The notes beneath the pieces are model-generated. The model was not told where the DNA came from. It worked only from the letters and a program-made list of their open reading frames with translations, and did no database searches. Position numbers and translations under genes: made by a program. A DNA stretch of 24,923 nt from an uncultured Saprospiraceae bacterium (lineage in GTDB: Bacteria; Bacteroidota; Bacteroidia; Chitinophagales; Saprospiraceae), in assembly GCA_937864255.1 (NCBI GenBank), contig CALMIT010000547.1, positions 1 through 24,923 of the forward strand, in the 5' to 3' direction. Below, piece after piece: positions 7,558 through 15,622 of this stretch (the stretch's first letter is position 1; each line of letters starts with the position of its first letter).

Positions 7558-8154
7558 TTGAAAAGTTACATTGAAAAAGTGCTGTCGGGCATACCGTCCG
7601 TTCAGCCGCATCGTCGTGCCGTTTTGGACAAAATAGCCGCCTATATCCGCGCCGGAAAAGCGGCCAAGCTCATTTTTATTTGTACGCACAATTCGCGGCG
7701 CAGCCAGTTTGCGCAAGTATGGGCGGCGGTGGCGGCAGATTATTTTGATTTGAAAAATGTAGAAACGTATTCGGGCGGCACGGAAGCCACGGTCTTCCAC
7801 CCCAATGCCGTAGCCGCTTTGCATCGCGCCGGTTTTGAAATAAAAAATCCCGGAGGAGAAAATCCGCATTACGAACTGACTTTTTCAAAAAATCGCCCTG
7901 CCCTGGTTTGTTTTTCAAAAACATATTCGGACCCCGCCAATCCGCAAAAAAACTTCGCCGCCGTCATGGTCTGCTCCGATGCCGATGAAGGCTGTCCGGT
8001 AGTTTTTGGCGCGGAACGAAGATTTTCGCTCCCCTACGCCGATCCGAAAATCGCCGACGGACGCACTGACGAGCGCGCCACATACGACGCACGTTGTCTC
8101 GAAATCGCCGTCGAAATGTTTTACCTGATGAGCCAGGTTTCAAAAAATGGATAA
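7558..8154 (+). CDS. arsC: Arsenate reductase, low-molecular-weight phosphatase type (thioredoxin-linked)
   Basis: This encodes 198 residues and reduces As(V) to As(III) for export by ACR3. The phosphatase loop CTHNSRR (Cys42 to Arg48, CX5R) is the nucleophile site. CSDADEGC holds Cys139 and Cys146 with the six-residue spacing of the redox-relay cysteines in Staphylococcus-type thioredoxin-coupled ArsC, and YADPK supplies the catalytic Asp162. The protein is longer than the 130-140 residue ArsC enzymes: about 35 residues precede the P-loop strand and an extra segment follows it, as in Bacteroidota homologues annotated as tyrosine phosphatases. No ATG is available in frame after the stop at 7510-7512; the start is probably the TTG at 7558. 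The ATG at 7527 is out of frame. Confidence 0.88.
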   Translation: MKSYIEKVLSGIPSVQPHRRAVLDKIAAYIRAGKAAKLIFICTHNSRRSQFAQVWAAVAADYFDLKNVETYSGGTEATVFHPNAVAALHRAGFEIKNPGGENPHYELTFSKNRPALVCFSKTYSDPANPQKNFAAVMVCSDADEGCPVVFGAERRFSLPYADPKIADGRTDERATYDARCLEIAVEMFYLMSQVSKNG

Positions 8155-8159
8155 AAAAT

Positions 8160-8194
8160 AAAAAAGCAGCACGGTAACAAACCGGGCTGCTTTT
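8160..8194. terminator. Bidirectional terminator closing the ars operon
   Basis: AAAAGCAGC at 8162-8170 pairs with GCTGCTTTT at 8186-8194, with GG/CC extending the stem past a two-base mismatch. The flanking A and T runs serve both strands. It lies between arsC (+) and the convergent gene ending at 8214 (-). Confidence 0.8.
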
Positions 8195-8213
8195 CACATA
8201 AATAAACGTCTCA

Positions 8214-8792
8214 CTAGTGAATCTGGCGAAGTTCCAGCGTGCCGTTGTAGTGCAGGTGCGGGCAGGTTTTGGCGATTTTTAGCGCTTCCTCCGCGTCGGC
8301 GGCTTCAAAGGTGAAATACCCGCCGATTTCGCTCCGTCCCGGAAATTCGGATTTGGATTCTACCTGATTTTGCGCCAGCAGCCAGCCGTTGCTGTGTAGG
8401 TGTTCGCCGTCGGCAATGCGCTCCGCGCGGATTTTGCGCAGCCAGTCGCCGTATTCTTTGACTTGTTGCATCGGGTCTTCGGCGGGCTGGTCGTCGTTGT
8501 GTACCAGCAAAATGAATTTTGAATTGCCGGCAGCATCGGCGACGGGCGGGGGCGCTTCCTGCCATTTTCCTGCCATAAAACCGAGGCAGAGCAGTCCGGC
8601 AGCCAGTGCGAATGCAGTGAGCAAGCCGCCCGGCGACAGATTCAATAAAGATTTTGGCGTGCGGATGTGACCTTCGTCTTTCATAATTCGGGTGATTTTG
8701 GTGAATAAATGAGGCGGCAGGGCCGCGCGTTGAAAATGTTTGTCTAATAATTCCCGCTCGGATCGAGTGAGGGGTTTTTCTTTATTTTCCAT
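8214..8792 (-). CDS. Membrane protein with anti-sigma-like N-terminus and C-terminal YCII domain
   Basis: This encodes 192 residues. Residues 1-50 are charged and probably cytoplasmic (LTRSERELLDKHFQRAALPP), resembling the short helical N-terminus of Bacteroidota anti-sigma factors. One membrane segment follows at about 56-76 (GGLLTAFALAAGLLCLGFMA). The rest, about 92-190, looks like a YCII/DGPF domain: KFILLVHNDD, YGDWLRKI, GWLLAQNQVES, EIGGYFTFEAADAEEALKIA, CPHLHYNGTLELRQI. It starts 24 bases after the ECF sigma gene on the same strand, which supports a regulatory partnership. YCII-type proteins are known genomic neighbours of ECF sigma factors of the ECF42 group, but there they are separate cytosolic proteins. 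The anti-sigma role is inference. Confidence 0.75.
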   Translation of the reverse strand: MENKEKPLTRSERELLDKHFQRAALPPHLFTKITRIMKDEGHIRTPKSLLNLSPGGLLTAFALAAGLLCLGFMAGKWQEAPPPVADAAGNSKFILLVHNDDQPAEDPMQQVKEYGDWLRKIRAERIADGEHLHSNGWLLAQNQVESKSEFPGRSEIGGYFTFEAADAEEALKIAKTCPHLHYNGTLELRQIH

Positions 8793-8816
8793 TTTCCAGA
8801 AGATTTTGTGGTGATT

Positions 8817-9365
8817 TTAAAACAGCCAGGCGCCGATTTTTTCAAAAAAAGTCCTGAATGTCCGCCGCGCTTCCGACAGGCGGCTTTTGCTGGTGCCTTC
8901 GGCAATGCCAAGCAATTCTGCGATTTCGCTGTGTTTGAATCCTTCCAGGTCGTGCAGCGTCAGCACTTCCCGGAGCGTTTCGGGCAAGCTCATGAAAGCT
9001 GCCTGCAAATCCATCCGCCTTGCTGGTTCGGTTGATTTTTCGCTGATTGCTGAAATGTCTTCAGATTTTGTAAATCGTTGATTGTCAAAATTTTCGCGCC
9101 GAATTTGTTCGCGCCGGCAAAACACGACAAAACCACACAGCCAGGTGCGCAATGCCGCATTCCAGCGGAACAAATGCAGGCGCTCTACCGCACGTAGCCA
9201 GGCGTTTTGGGTGATTTCTTCCGCCGCTATCTCGTCTCCGCCCGTCAGGCGCAGCGCCAGCCACCACATCGCCGCAGCATGGCGGCGATAAAGCAACCTG
9301 AAAGTAGCCTCGTCGCGACTGAGCAACCAGGTTTCCACGAGCAGTCGGTCAATAGGGTGCTGCAT
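8817..9365 (-). CDS. ECF-type RNA polymerase sigma-70 factor
   Basis: This encodes 182 residues of an extracytoplasmic-function sigma factor with only regions 2 and 4. Region 2 spans about residues 18-90 (EATFRLLYRRHAAAMWWLAL, AAEEITQNAWLRAVERL for the -10 contact and FRWNAALRTWLCGFVVFCRR). A linker rich in Ser, Glu and Asp follows (about 93-112). Region 4 (about 122-172) has LPETLREVLTLHDLEGFKH and the helix-turn-helix HSEIAELLGIAEGTSKSRLS. It lacks the C-terminal TPR extension of ECF42. The gene immediately downstream encodes a single-pass membrane protein that is its likely regulator. No exact promoter was found upstream. Confidence 0.92.
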   Translation of the reverse strand: MQHPIDRLLVETWLLSRDEATFRLLYRRHAAAMWWLALRLTGGDEIAAEEITQNAWLRAVERLHLFRWNAALRTWLCGFVVFCRREQIRRENFDNQRFTKSEDISAISEKSTEPARRMDLQAAFMSLPETLREVLTLHDLEGFKHSEIAELLGIAEGTSKSRLSEARRTFRTFFEKIGAWLF

Positions 9366-9434
9366 CCGGTAATTTTGTACATGAGTGGCACGAGGAAAGC
9401 AAAACGTTGTCGGAAGGTGAGACTTTTTTATAAA

Positions 9435-9465
9435 TTGTGGAAACTTTTATAATAGCGAGACTTTG
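9435..9465 (+). promoter_or_regulatory. Candidate promoter of the T9SS repeat protein
   Basis: TTG at 9435-9437, a 20-nt spacer and AGACTTTG at 9458-9465 (six of eight consensus positions counted with the two free ones) sit about 40 bases before the ATG at 9506. The spacing is right but the -7 box lacks the TA. Confidence 0.35.
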
Positions 9466-9505
9466 AATAAAATATATCCCTGAAGTCATCTTAAAATTCT
9501 TGCTT

Positions 9506-11050
9506 ATGAAAACATTTATATCCTGTATTCCGGCTTTTTGTATTCTGGTGTTAAGTGCCTCTGCCCAATGCCCGCCTACTGGCAATATTACTTTTTCCAA
9601 ACAATCGCAAATAGACAGCTTTCATATCAAATACCCCGACTGTACTGAACTTGCAGGTAATGTGGTTATTGTGGGCTACGATATCACTAATCTTCAGGGC
9701 TTGAGAAGCCTGACTTTTATTAAGGGCAGTCTCGGCATAGGAGGACACTACCGCGGAAACCCCGAACTGATTAGTCTGGAAGGACTTAACAGGCTACGGC
9801 AAGTAAGCGGCAACCTGAATATTGAGAGCAATAAAAAAATACTGGATTTAAAAGGTCTGGACAGCCTGACTATCATTGGCGGCAGCTTGACTGTTTCGGG
9901 TTATATAAACGGCAATTTTTCCTTAACCAGCCTGGATGGATTGAATAATCTGACAAGTATAGGAGGCGGTTTGACGATAGAAGCCAACCGTGCGCTGACG
10001 AATATCAAGGCATTATCCAATGTGGGTTCTGTTCGTTTGTCCATACTAATTGCCGGCAATGTTATGCTTAATAGTCTGGAAGGGCTGGAAAAGATTGAAA
10101 AATTAATAGGATCACTTATTTTAAAAAGCAACTACTCACTGAACAATCTTCGGGGCTTGGAAGGACTTAAAGAAACAGGGAGCATAGTGAGAATATTGGA
10201 TAACATTGCTTTGCTAAACTTGGAAGGTCTGGAAAACCTGAGGACTATTGGAAGAGATGTGGAGATATATTCAAATCCTTCTTTGGTAAGTTTGAAAGGG
10301 TTAAACAATCTAAGGGATATTTTCGGCGCCCTGACGATTGGAACAGAAGGAGCGCTGTTTGGAAACCCGGCATTGACCAGCCTGGAAGGTTTGGAAAGTC
10401 TGACTACTATTGGCGGCTATGCCCGCATCGTCAACAATCCGAGCTTAACCAGCCTGCAAGGTTTGAGAAGTCTCAGCGCTATAGGCGACTATTTTGTCAT
10501 TGGCGATCATCCAAATTTAAAGGATTTGTCCGGGCTGGAAAATCTGCGTGCAATTAATGGGGCGTTTGCAGTATTTGCAAGCAGTGAGGAAAGTGCGAAC
10601 GGTTTGCTCAGCCTTAAAGGCATAGAAAATCTTGATCCCGCTACTGTTACTCACCTGATCATTGAATCATCTCCGCAACTCTCATTTTGTGCACTTGAAA
10701 ATATTTGTACCTACCTACAGAACGGCGGTTCAAGTTCCATTTACGACAATGGCGTCGGTTGTAACACATTGCCGGAAATCGAAACGGCTTGTAAAGCGGG
10801 ATCGGTAGAAGAAAAAGCAATCCAATCAGCAGTTATTTTTCCGAATCCGACCAAAGGTTTACTTAACCTGAATATCAACGATACAGCTATTCGGGAGATA
10901 AAACTGAGCGATGCTTTTGGGCGGCACATTTTTACTCAGGTGATTTCCGGCTTCCAGGTAGATATTAACCACCTATCACCCGGCATCTACTTTGTGGAGG
11001 TAATTACATCTTCCGGCTATTCAGTCAAAAGGAAGATTGTAAAAATGTAA
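9506..11050 (+). CDS. Secreted leucine-rich / receptor-L-domain-like repeat protein with T9SS sorting domain
   Basis: This encodes 514 residues from the ATG at 9506 (MKTFISC...; an in-frame TTG six bases earlier is less likely). A signal peptide ends near ASAQ. From about residue 50 to 400 the protein consists of degenerate repeats of the form NPxLxSLEGLExLxxIGGxLxIxxN, for example NPELISLEGLNRL, NPALTSLEGLESLTTIGG and NPSLTSLQGLRSLSAIGD. These match leucine-rich, receptor-L-domain-like solenoids. Cysteines in FCALENICTYL and GVGCNTLPEIETAC close the array like a capping motif. The last 80 residues are a T9SS type A sorting domain: VIFPNPTKGLLNLNI, LSDAFGRHIF, LSPGIYFVEV and a basic VKRKIVKM end. 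The protein is probably exported to the surface, with the repeats binding a protein or glycan; the ligand is unknown. Confidence 0.88.
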   Translation: MKTFISCIPAFCILVLSASAQCPPTGNITFSKQSQIDSFHIKYPDCTELAGNVVIVGYDITNLQGLRSLTFIKGSLGIGGHYRGNPELISLEGLNRLRQVSGNLNIESNKKILDLKGLDSLTIIGGSLTVSGYINGNFSLTSLDGLNNLTSIGGGLTIEANRALTNIKALSNVGSVRLSILIAGNVMLNSLEGLEKIEKLIGSLILKSNYSLNNLRGLEGLKETGSIVRILDNIALLNLEGLENLRTIGRDVEIYSNPSLVSLKGLNNLRDIFGALTIGTEGALFGNPALTSLEGLESLTTIGGYARIVNNPSLTSLQGLRSLSAIGDYFVIGDHPNLKDLSGLENLRAINGAFAVFASSEESANGLLSLKGIENLDPATVTHLIIESSPQLSFCALENICTYLQNGGSSSIYDNGVGCNTLPEIETACKAGSVEEKAIQSAVIFPNPTKGLLNLNINDTAIREIKLSDAFGRHIFTQVISGFQVDINHLSPGIYFVEVITSSGYSVKRKIVKM

Positions 11051-11074
11051 AATGCTAAATTCCGCTTTATCGGG

Positions 11075-11082
11075 TAAGTTTG
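11075..11082 (+). promoter_or_regulatory. Candidate -7 element for the yceI/kinase/regulator operon
   Basis: TAAGTTTG is an exact TAnnTTTG match between the T9SS gene and the YceI gene. It would give a leader of about 120 nt before the ATG at 11207. No TTG is seen at the -33 spacing. Confidence 0.35.
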
Positions 11083-11206
11083 CCTGAACAGTATTAGTTC
11101 CTTCCCGTTCGCGCGCGCTTTTTTCCGTTTGAGCGCTTTTTGAGCGATGTTTTCGTTTACAAAGCGCTACTTTTATTTCCCGAAAATTACTTCGCAATTT
11201 GTCTTT

Positions 11207-11767
11207 ATGATTTTTCGCGCCTTTTTTTTCTGCTTTTTTTTGCTGGTTCACTGTGCGGCTGTTGCGCAAAACGGCCGATATGAAATCCGTTCGGGCAGTA
11301 TCGCTTTCCGCTCTGATGCGCCGCTGGAATTGATCGAAGCCAAATCAACCGAACTGCGCGGGCTGATAGAACCGGAAAGCGGAAAATTTGCTTTTTCGGT
11401 CGCCATCCGCACTTTTCAGGGATTCAACAATCCGGTTCAAAAAGAGCATTTCAATGAAAATTACATGGAAAGCAATGATTTTCCGAGCGCTACTTTTGCG
11501 GGCAAGATTATCGAAGATGTTGATTTTTCAAAAAATGGTATTTACTCCGTCCGGGCAAAAGGAAAACTGAAAATACACGGCGTGGAGCAGGAGCGCATCA
11601 TCAAAAGCGAGATGATCGTCAAAGACGGCAAACTGTCTGTCAACGCGGTATTTTCGGTGTTGCTCAACGAGCATAAAATCAATATTCCTAAAATCGTGTA
11701 CCAGAAAATAGCTGAAGAAATTCAGATAACGGTAGCGGCAGACTTCGAACCGGCCAGTCAAAAATGA
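11207..11767 (+). CDS. YceI-family periplasmic lipocalin-like protein
   Basis: This encodes 186 residues. I chose the ATG at 11207 over 11147 because MIFRAFFFCFFLLVHCAAVAQ is a complete signal peptide, whereas the longer frame puts a charged aromatic stretch in front of it. The mature protein shows the YceI beta-barrel pattern: GRYEIRSGSIAFRSDAPLE, the FAFSVAIRTFQGFNN strand, HFNENYMESNDFPSATFAGK (the family's HF.s..f.d...yP.atF.g.) and GKLKIHGVEQE. Family members bind isoprenoid or amphipathic lipids in the periplasm. Its stop codon overlaps the start of the next gene (ATGA at 11764-11767), so it is translationally coupled to a propeller sensor kinase and may be a periplasmic accessory of that system. 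Confidence 0.85.
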   Translation: MIFRAFFFCFFLLVHCAAVAQNGRYEIRSGSIAFRSDAPLELIEAKSTELRGLIEPESGKFAFSVAIRTFQGFNNPVQKEHFNENYMESNDFPSATFAGKIIEDVDFSKNGIYSVRAKGKLKIHGVEQERIIKSEMIVKDGKLSVNAVFSVLLNEHKINIPKIVYQKIAEEIQITVAADFEPASQK

Positions 11768-14686
11768 GCGCATTACTGAAAAAAACGATATGGTTGTTCC
11801 TGTTTTTCGGGTGGCAGTTATTGCCGGCGCAGCATCCATTTTTTTTGAGCCACACCCTCGGCGAAGAATTTAAAGAAACCAAGATCAGCGTGGTACACGA
11901 GCAGCGCTCCGGGCTGCTCGGCCGGCTCGTGATCGGGATCGTGCGCCGGGCTGCTGTGGTTCGGCGCTGACGACGGGCTGTTCAGCTACGACGGGCTTAC
12001 TTTCCAAATATTTCGTCGCCCCGATTTTCTCGGCGAAACCAAAGTGACTGCCATCGGCGATGATGCCGGGGGCCTGCTCTGGGTCGGCTATGAAGACGGC
12101 GTCATTTGTTATCTGGAAAAAGGACGGCAACTGAAAATATGGCAGCCCGAAGAGGGATTGCCCAAAGCGCCCGTCACGGGTTTTGCTTTTCCAAAGAGCG
12201 ATATTTTCTGGTTTTCTACCTACGGCGAGGGCTTGTATTGTTTTTCCGAAAAGCGTCTTTATAATTTCAATACCGCTGACGACGGGCTTTCGGGCGACGA
12301 TATTTATACCATGGCGCATACCCCGGACGGCCGCGTGTGGGTCGGCACAGATGGCGGAATCAGTATTTGCAGTTTTAAAGAAAAACAGAAAAAAGTAAAA
12401 ATCATAAACGCCCGAAACGGACTGCCCGACGAAATCGTTCGCGCCATTTTACCCGACAAAAAAGGCAATATCTGGATCGGTACTTTTGAAAAAGGCGTCT
12501 GTTATTACGACGCTCAAAGTGGCAACGTTGAATTTCCGCTCGGCAACTGGCATCAGGGCGTCATCAACAGTCTCGAACTTTTTGAAGACCAGGAACTTTG
12601 GATTGGCACCGACGGGCAGGGTATTTACCGCTGGTCTTTGCACACAAAAAAACTGTATCCCCTGACGGGAAAAAAAGAGCTGAAAACTGCCAAAATTTTT
12701 GCCCTGCACAAAGAGGGGGAAGGCAATATCTGGATATTGACCAATGATCCCGAAATTTATTCCGGCAACCGCCAATTTGAAATTTCGGATGCCCGGATAC
12801 CCGAAATTCAGGCAGTTTTTGCAGACAAGCAGGATCGTGTCTGGGTCGGCACGGCGCATGGTTTGTTTCGTTATGAAAAAGATACGCTGGGCAATTGCTT
12901 TTTCCGGCAGGAACTGGCGCACATTCCGCTGAATGTTACGAGCATTTTTGAAGATGCATTCGGCAATTTGTGGATTGGTACTTTCGGCGCCGGTATTTGT
13001 TGTTACAGACCCGAAAGCGGGAAAATCCGAAAACTCAGCGTCGCCGACGGATTCATAGACGGCAATATTTTTTCGATGGCAGGCATTGAAGACCGCATCT
13101 GGCTGGCTACGCTGCGCGGCGCGATGGAAGTCACCGTGCCGCTCGATATTATGGCAGGCGGCGCTATCGGCGTCAGGGTGTACGATCACACCGACGGGTT
13201 GGGCGATTTTATTTACAAGGTTTTTGTGGATAGTAAGGGGCGCGTGTGGTTTGGTACCGACGGCCGCGGATTGGGCGTTTTGGAAAACAACCGGATCAAC
13301 ACATATGACAACGCCAACGGAGGCGCTTTCGACGGCGTTTACGCCATCGCAGAAGACCGGCGCGGGCACATCTGGCTCGGATCTTCCGACCGGGGTATTT
13401 TTGAATTTGACGGGCATACTTTCCAACCGCTTTCACTGCCCAAAAGGACGAAAGACAAAACCATTACCAGCCTTATTACCGATCAAAAAGGTAATATTTT
13501 AATCGTGCACCCCTCCGGTATAGATTTGCTGGACCCTGAAAGCCGGCATATCACAAATTATGACCAGGAAATCGGCGTAAAAGATATAGACCCGAATCTG
13601 AATGCGGTCAGCGCTGATAATTTTGGGAATATCTGGGTCGGCACACAAAACACTTTGATGCGGTACACGGCGCTGAGCGAAGATCTTGAAATTCATCCCC
13701 GCACCATTTTTCAGGCAGTGTCCGTTTATCTGGAGCAGATTGATTTTTTACAAAAAAGAAATTTCGCTTACGACGAAAACTACTTCACATTTAATCTCAT
13801 CGGCTTGTGGTACACCGATCCGTCCACGGTTGAATACCGCTACAAACTAGAAGGTTTTGATTTTGATTGGAAAAAAACCCGCGACAGGGTGATTTCTTAC
13901 CCGCACCTGCCGCCGGGAGATTACAAATTTGTCGTACAGTCCACTGAAAATAATGCTTTTGTCAAAGAGCCGGCCTTGGTTTACGCTTTTACCATCGCGC
14001 AGCCTTTCTGGCTGCGGTGGTGGTTTGTAAGCGGCTGTCTTTTGCTGGCTGTCGCGCTGCTGATCTGGTTTATCAAATCGCGCGAAAAAAGGCTTCAAAA
14101 AGAAACGGAGATGAAAAAAGAAAAGGCAGAATCGCAGCTCGAAACGCTCAAAAGCCAAATCAACCCGCACTTTCTTTTCAATAATTTTAATACACTCATT
14201 ACTGTCATCGAAGAAAATCCGAAAACGGCGGTGGAGTACGTGCAGGCGCTCAGCGATTTTTACCGGAGCATCATGCAATACCGCGAAAAAGAAGTTATCC
14301 CGCTGGAGGAAGAACTCGAAATTTTGAAAAGTTACAGCTACTTGTTGCAACAGCGTTATGGCAATAATTTTCAACTCCTGACAGATTTGAATGGCGCGCG
14401 GGGTTATGTAGTGCCACTTTCGCTGCAAATGCTGGTAGAAAACGCCATCAAACACAACGTCATCTCAAAAGCAAAACCGCTCACGGTGGAAATCAGCAAG
14501 GAACCAAACGGGTATGTGTCTGTGTCCAATAATTTGCAACTCAAAATGCGGCCGGAGGCTTCGACGGGCTTCGGTTTGCAAAGTATAGCGAAGCGATACG
14601 AATTTTTAGTGGACAGAAAGGTGAAAATAGAAAAAACGGAAAGCACTTTTAAAGTAAGCATCCCGCTGCTGGAAAACAGCGGGTGA
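11764..14686 (+). CDS. Two-component-regulator propeller / Y_Y_Y / LytS-type histidine kinase, frameshifted
   Basis: This is a membrane sensor kinase interrupted by one frameshift. The first part reads 11764-11970 (signal peptide MSALLKKTIWLFLFFGWQLL, then PAQ) and runs off-frame after EQRSGLL. The rest is open at least from 11942 to 14686. A 37-bp insertion flanked by the direct repeat CCGGGCTGCT explains the shift; removing it gives a continuous protein of 961 residues reading RSGLLWFGADDGLFSYDG at the junction. It would contain Reg_prop beta-propeller repeats (LLWVGYEDG, VWVGTDGG, IWIGTFEKG, LWIGTDGQG and more), a Y_Y_Y domain (YRYKLEGFDFDW, LPPGDYKF), a membrane segment near 735-757, and a LytS-like kinase with INPHFLFNNFNTL (His790 after repair), VENAIKHN and GFGLQSI. 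The LytTR regulator follows. If the shift is real, only the stretch from a GTG at 12044 could be made, without a signal peptide. Confidence 0.85.
11909..11955 (+). repeat. 10-bp direct repeat bounding a 37-bp frameshifting insertion
   Basis: CCGGGCTGCT occurs at 11909-11918 and 11946-11955. The interval of 37 bases is not divisible by three, and deleting one repeat plus the 27 bases between them rejoins the kinase reading frame exactly. The left copy overlaps a perfect 8-bp hairpin, CGAGCAGC at 11898-11905 with GCTGCTCG at 11913-11920 (7-nt loop). Confidence 0.8.
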
Positions 14687-14762
14687 ACATTTTCAGAAAA
14701 GTAGAAATACATTTATACACCCGAACCGGCTCATCAAAATGCCGGATTTTAAAAAATGAAAA

Positions 14763-15545
14763 ATGAAAGTTTTAATCATCGAGGACGAGCCGGCTGCAGC
14801 GCGGCGTCTTCAAAAACTGCTGACTGATTTTGATGAAAAAATCGAAATTCTCGAACAACTCGACGGCATCGAATCTTCCCTGATCTGGCTCAGCGAGCGC
14901 CACAATCCAAAGCCCGATCTGATTTTTATGGACATTCACTTGTCGGACGGCTCTTGCTTCGAGATTTTCAAATTGATAAAAATAGACAGCCCGATCATTT
15001 TCATCACCGCCTACGATCAGTACGCGCTGGATGCTTTTAAAGTCAACGCGATTGACTACCTGCTCAAGCCCATCAAAGAGCAGGATTTACAAAATGCGCT
15101 GCAAAAATTTGAAAAGTTCAGACCGGGCGGCGTACTCAATTATGAATCTTTGGCCAAAGCAATCAGGCAGGAGCAGGATAATTTTCAGAAGCGTTTTTTG
15201 ATCCGCCTCGGGCAGAGTATCAAAGTGGTGGAAATAGCTGACGTGGCTTACTTTTACACGCAGGATAAAATCAGTTTTCTGGCGACCAAATCCGGCAAGC
15301 GCTACCCCGTGGATTATTCGCTGGAAAAACTGGAAGAACTTTCCGACCCGAAGAAGTTTTTTCGCATCAACCGACAGTTTATCGTCAACATCGAAGCCAT
15401 TTCCGAGATGTACGCCTATTCAAAATCCAGGGTAAAATTAAAACTTGACCCGCCTACCGACAGCGACACAATCGTGAGTACGGAGCGCTCTCCGCATTTC
15501 AAAAAATGGTTGTCGGGCGACGACGATTCGAAATTCGAAAATTGA
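14763..15545 (+). CDS. LytTR-family response regulator (LytR/AlgR type)
   Basis: This encodes 260 residues and is the cognate regulator of the preceding propeller kinase. The receiver domain (1-115) has the acidic pocket IEDEP (Asp8, Glu9), the phosphoacceptor Asp57 in LIFMDIHLSDG, a Thr in FITAYDQYALDAF and Lys102 in LLKPIKEQD. A linker leads to a LytTR DNA-binding domain (about 150-255) with RFLIRLGQSIKVVEIADVAY, SLEKLEELSDPKKFFRINR and QFIVNIEAI. It begins 76 bases after the kinase stop on the same strand. It probably binds promoters as a dimer after phosphorylation; targets are not shown in the window. Confidence 0.93.
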   Translation: MKVLIIEDEPAAARRLQKLLTDFDEKIEILEQLDGIESSLIWLSERHNPKPDLIFMDIHLSDGSCFEIFKLIKIDSPIIFITAYDQYALDAFKVNAIDYLLKPIKEQDLQNALQKFEKFRPGGVLNYESLAKAIRQEQDNFQKRFLIRLGQSIKVVEIADVAYFYTQDKISFLATKSGKRYPVDYSLEKLEELSDPKKFFRINRQFIVNIEAISEMYAYSKSRVKLKLDPPTDSDTIVSTERSPHFKKWLSGDDDSKFEN

Positions 15546-15570
15546 AAAGAGGCAGGTTTTTTTTCAATTT
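15539..15570 (+). terminator. AT-rich hairpin at the end of the response-regulator gene
   Basis: AAATTGAAAA at 15539-15548 pairs with TTTTCAATTT at 15561-15570 and is followed by CATTTTTACC. The stem has 10 pairs but is AT-rich and overlaps the stop codon, so its strength as a terminator is uncertain. Confidence 0.35.
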
Positions 15571-15576
15571 CATTTT

Positions 15577-15584
15577 TACCTTTG
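15577..15584 (+). promoter_or_regulatory. Candidate -7 element of the 51-residue membrane protein gene
   Basis: TACCTTTG is an exact TAnnTTTG match 39 bases before the ATG at 15623. It lies just after the hairpin that ends the response-regulator gene, suggesting independent expression of the small gene. Confidence 0.45.
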
Positions 15585-15622
15585 GGCGGGTTTTTTAAAA
15601 TGTTTTAAAAAGATTAAAAGAG

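Noticed and set aside
7527..7575. ATG at 7527 as the arsC start
   Set aside because: It is in a different frame and meets a stop after about 15 codons. The arsC frame is closed upstream at 7510-7512 and offers only the TTG at 7558.
12449..13426. Long minus-strand ORF of 325 codons
   Set aside because: It lies antisense to the propeller repeats of the kinase, whose plus-strand translation has clear repeated motifs. The minus translation has no domain and is rich in residues expected from an antisense frame.
13847..14455. Minus-strand ORF of 202 codons
   Set aside because: It is antisense to the Y_Y_Y and kinase region and has no recognisable motif.
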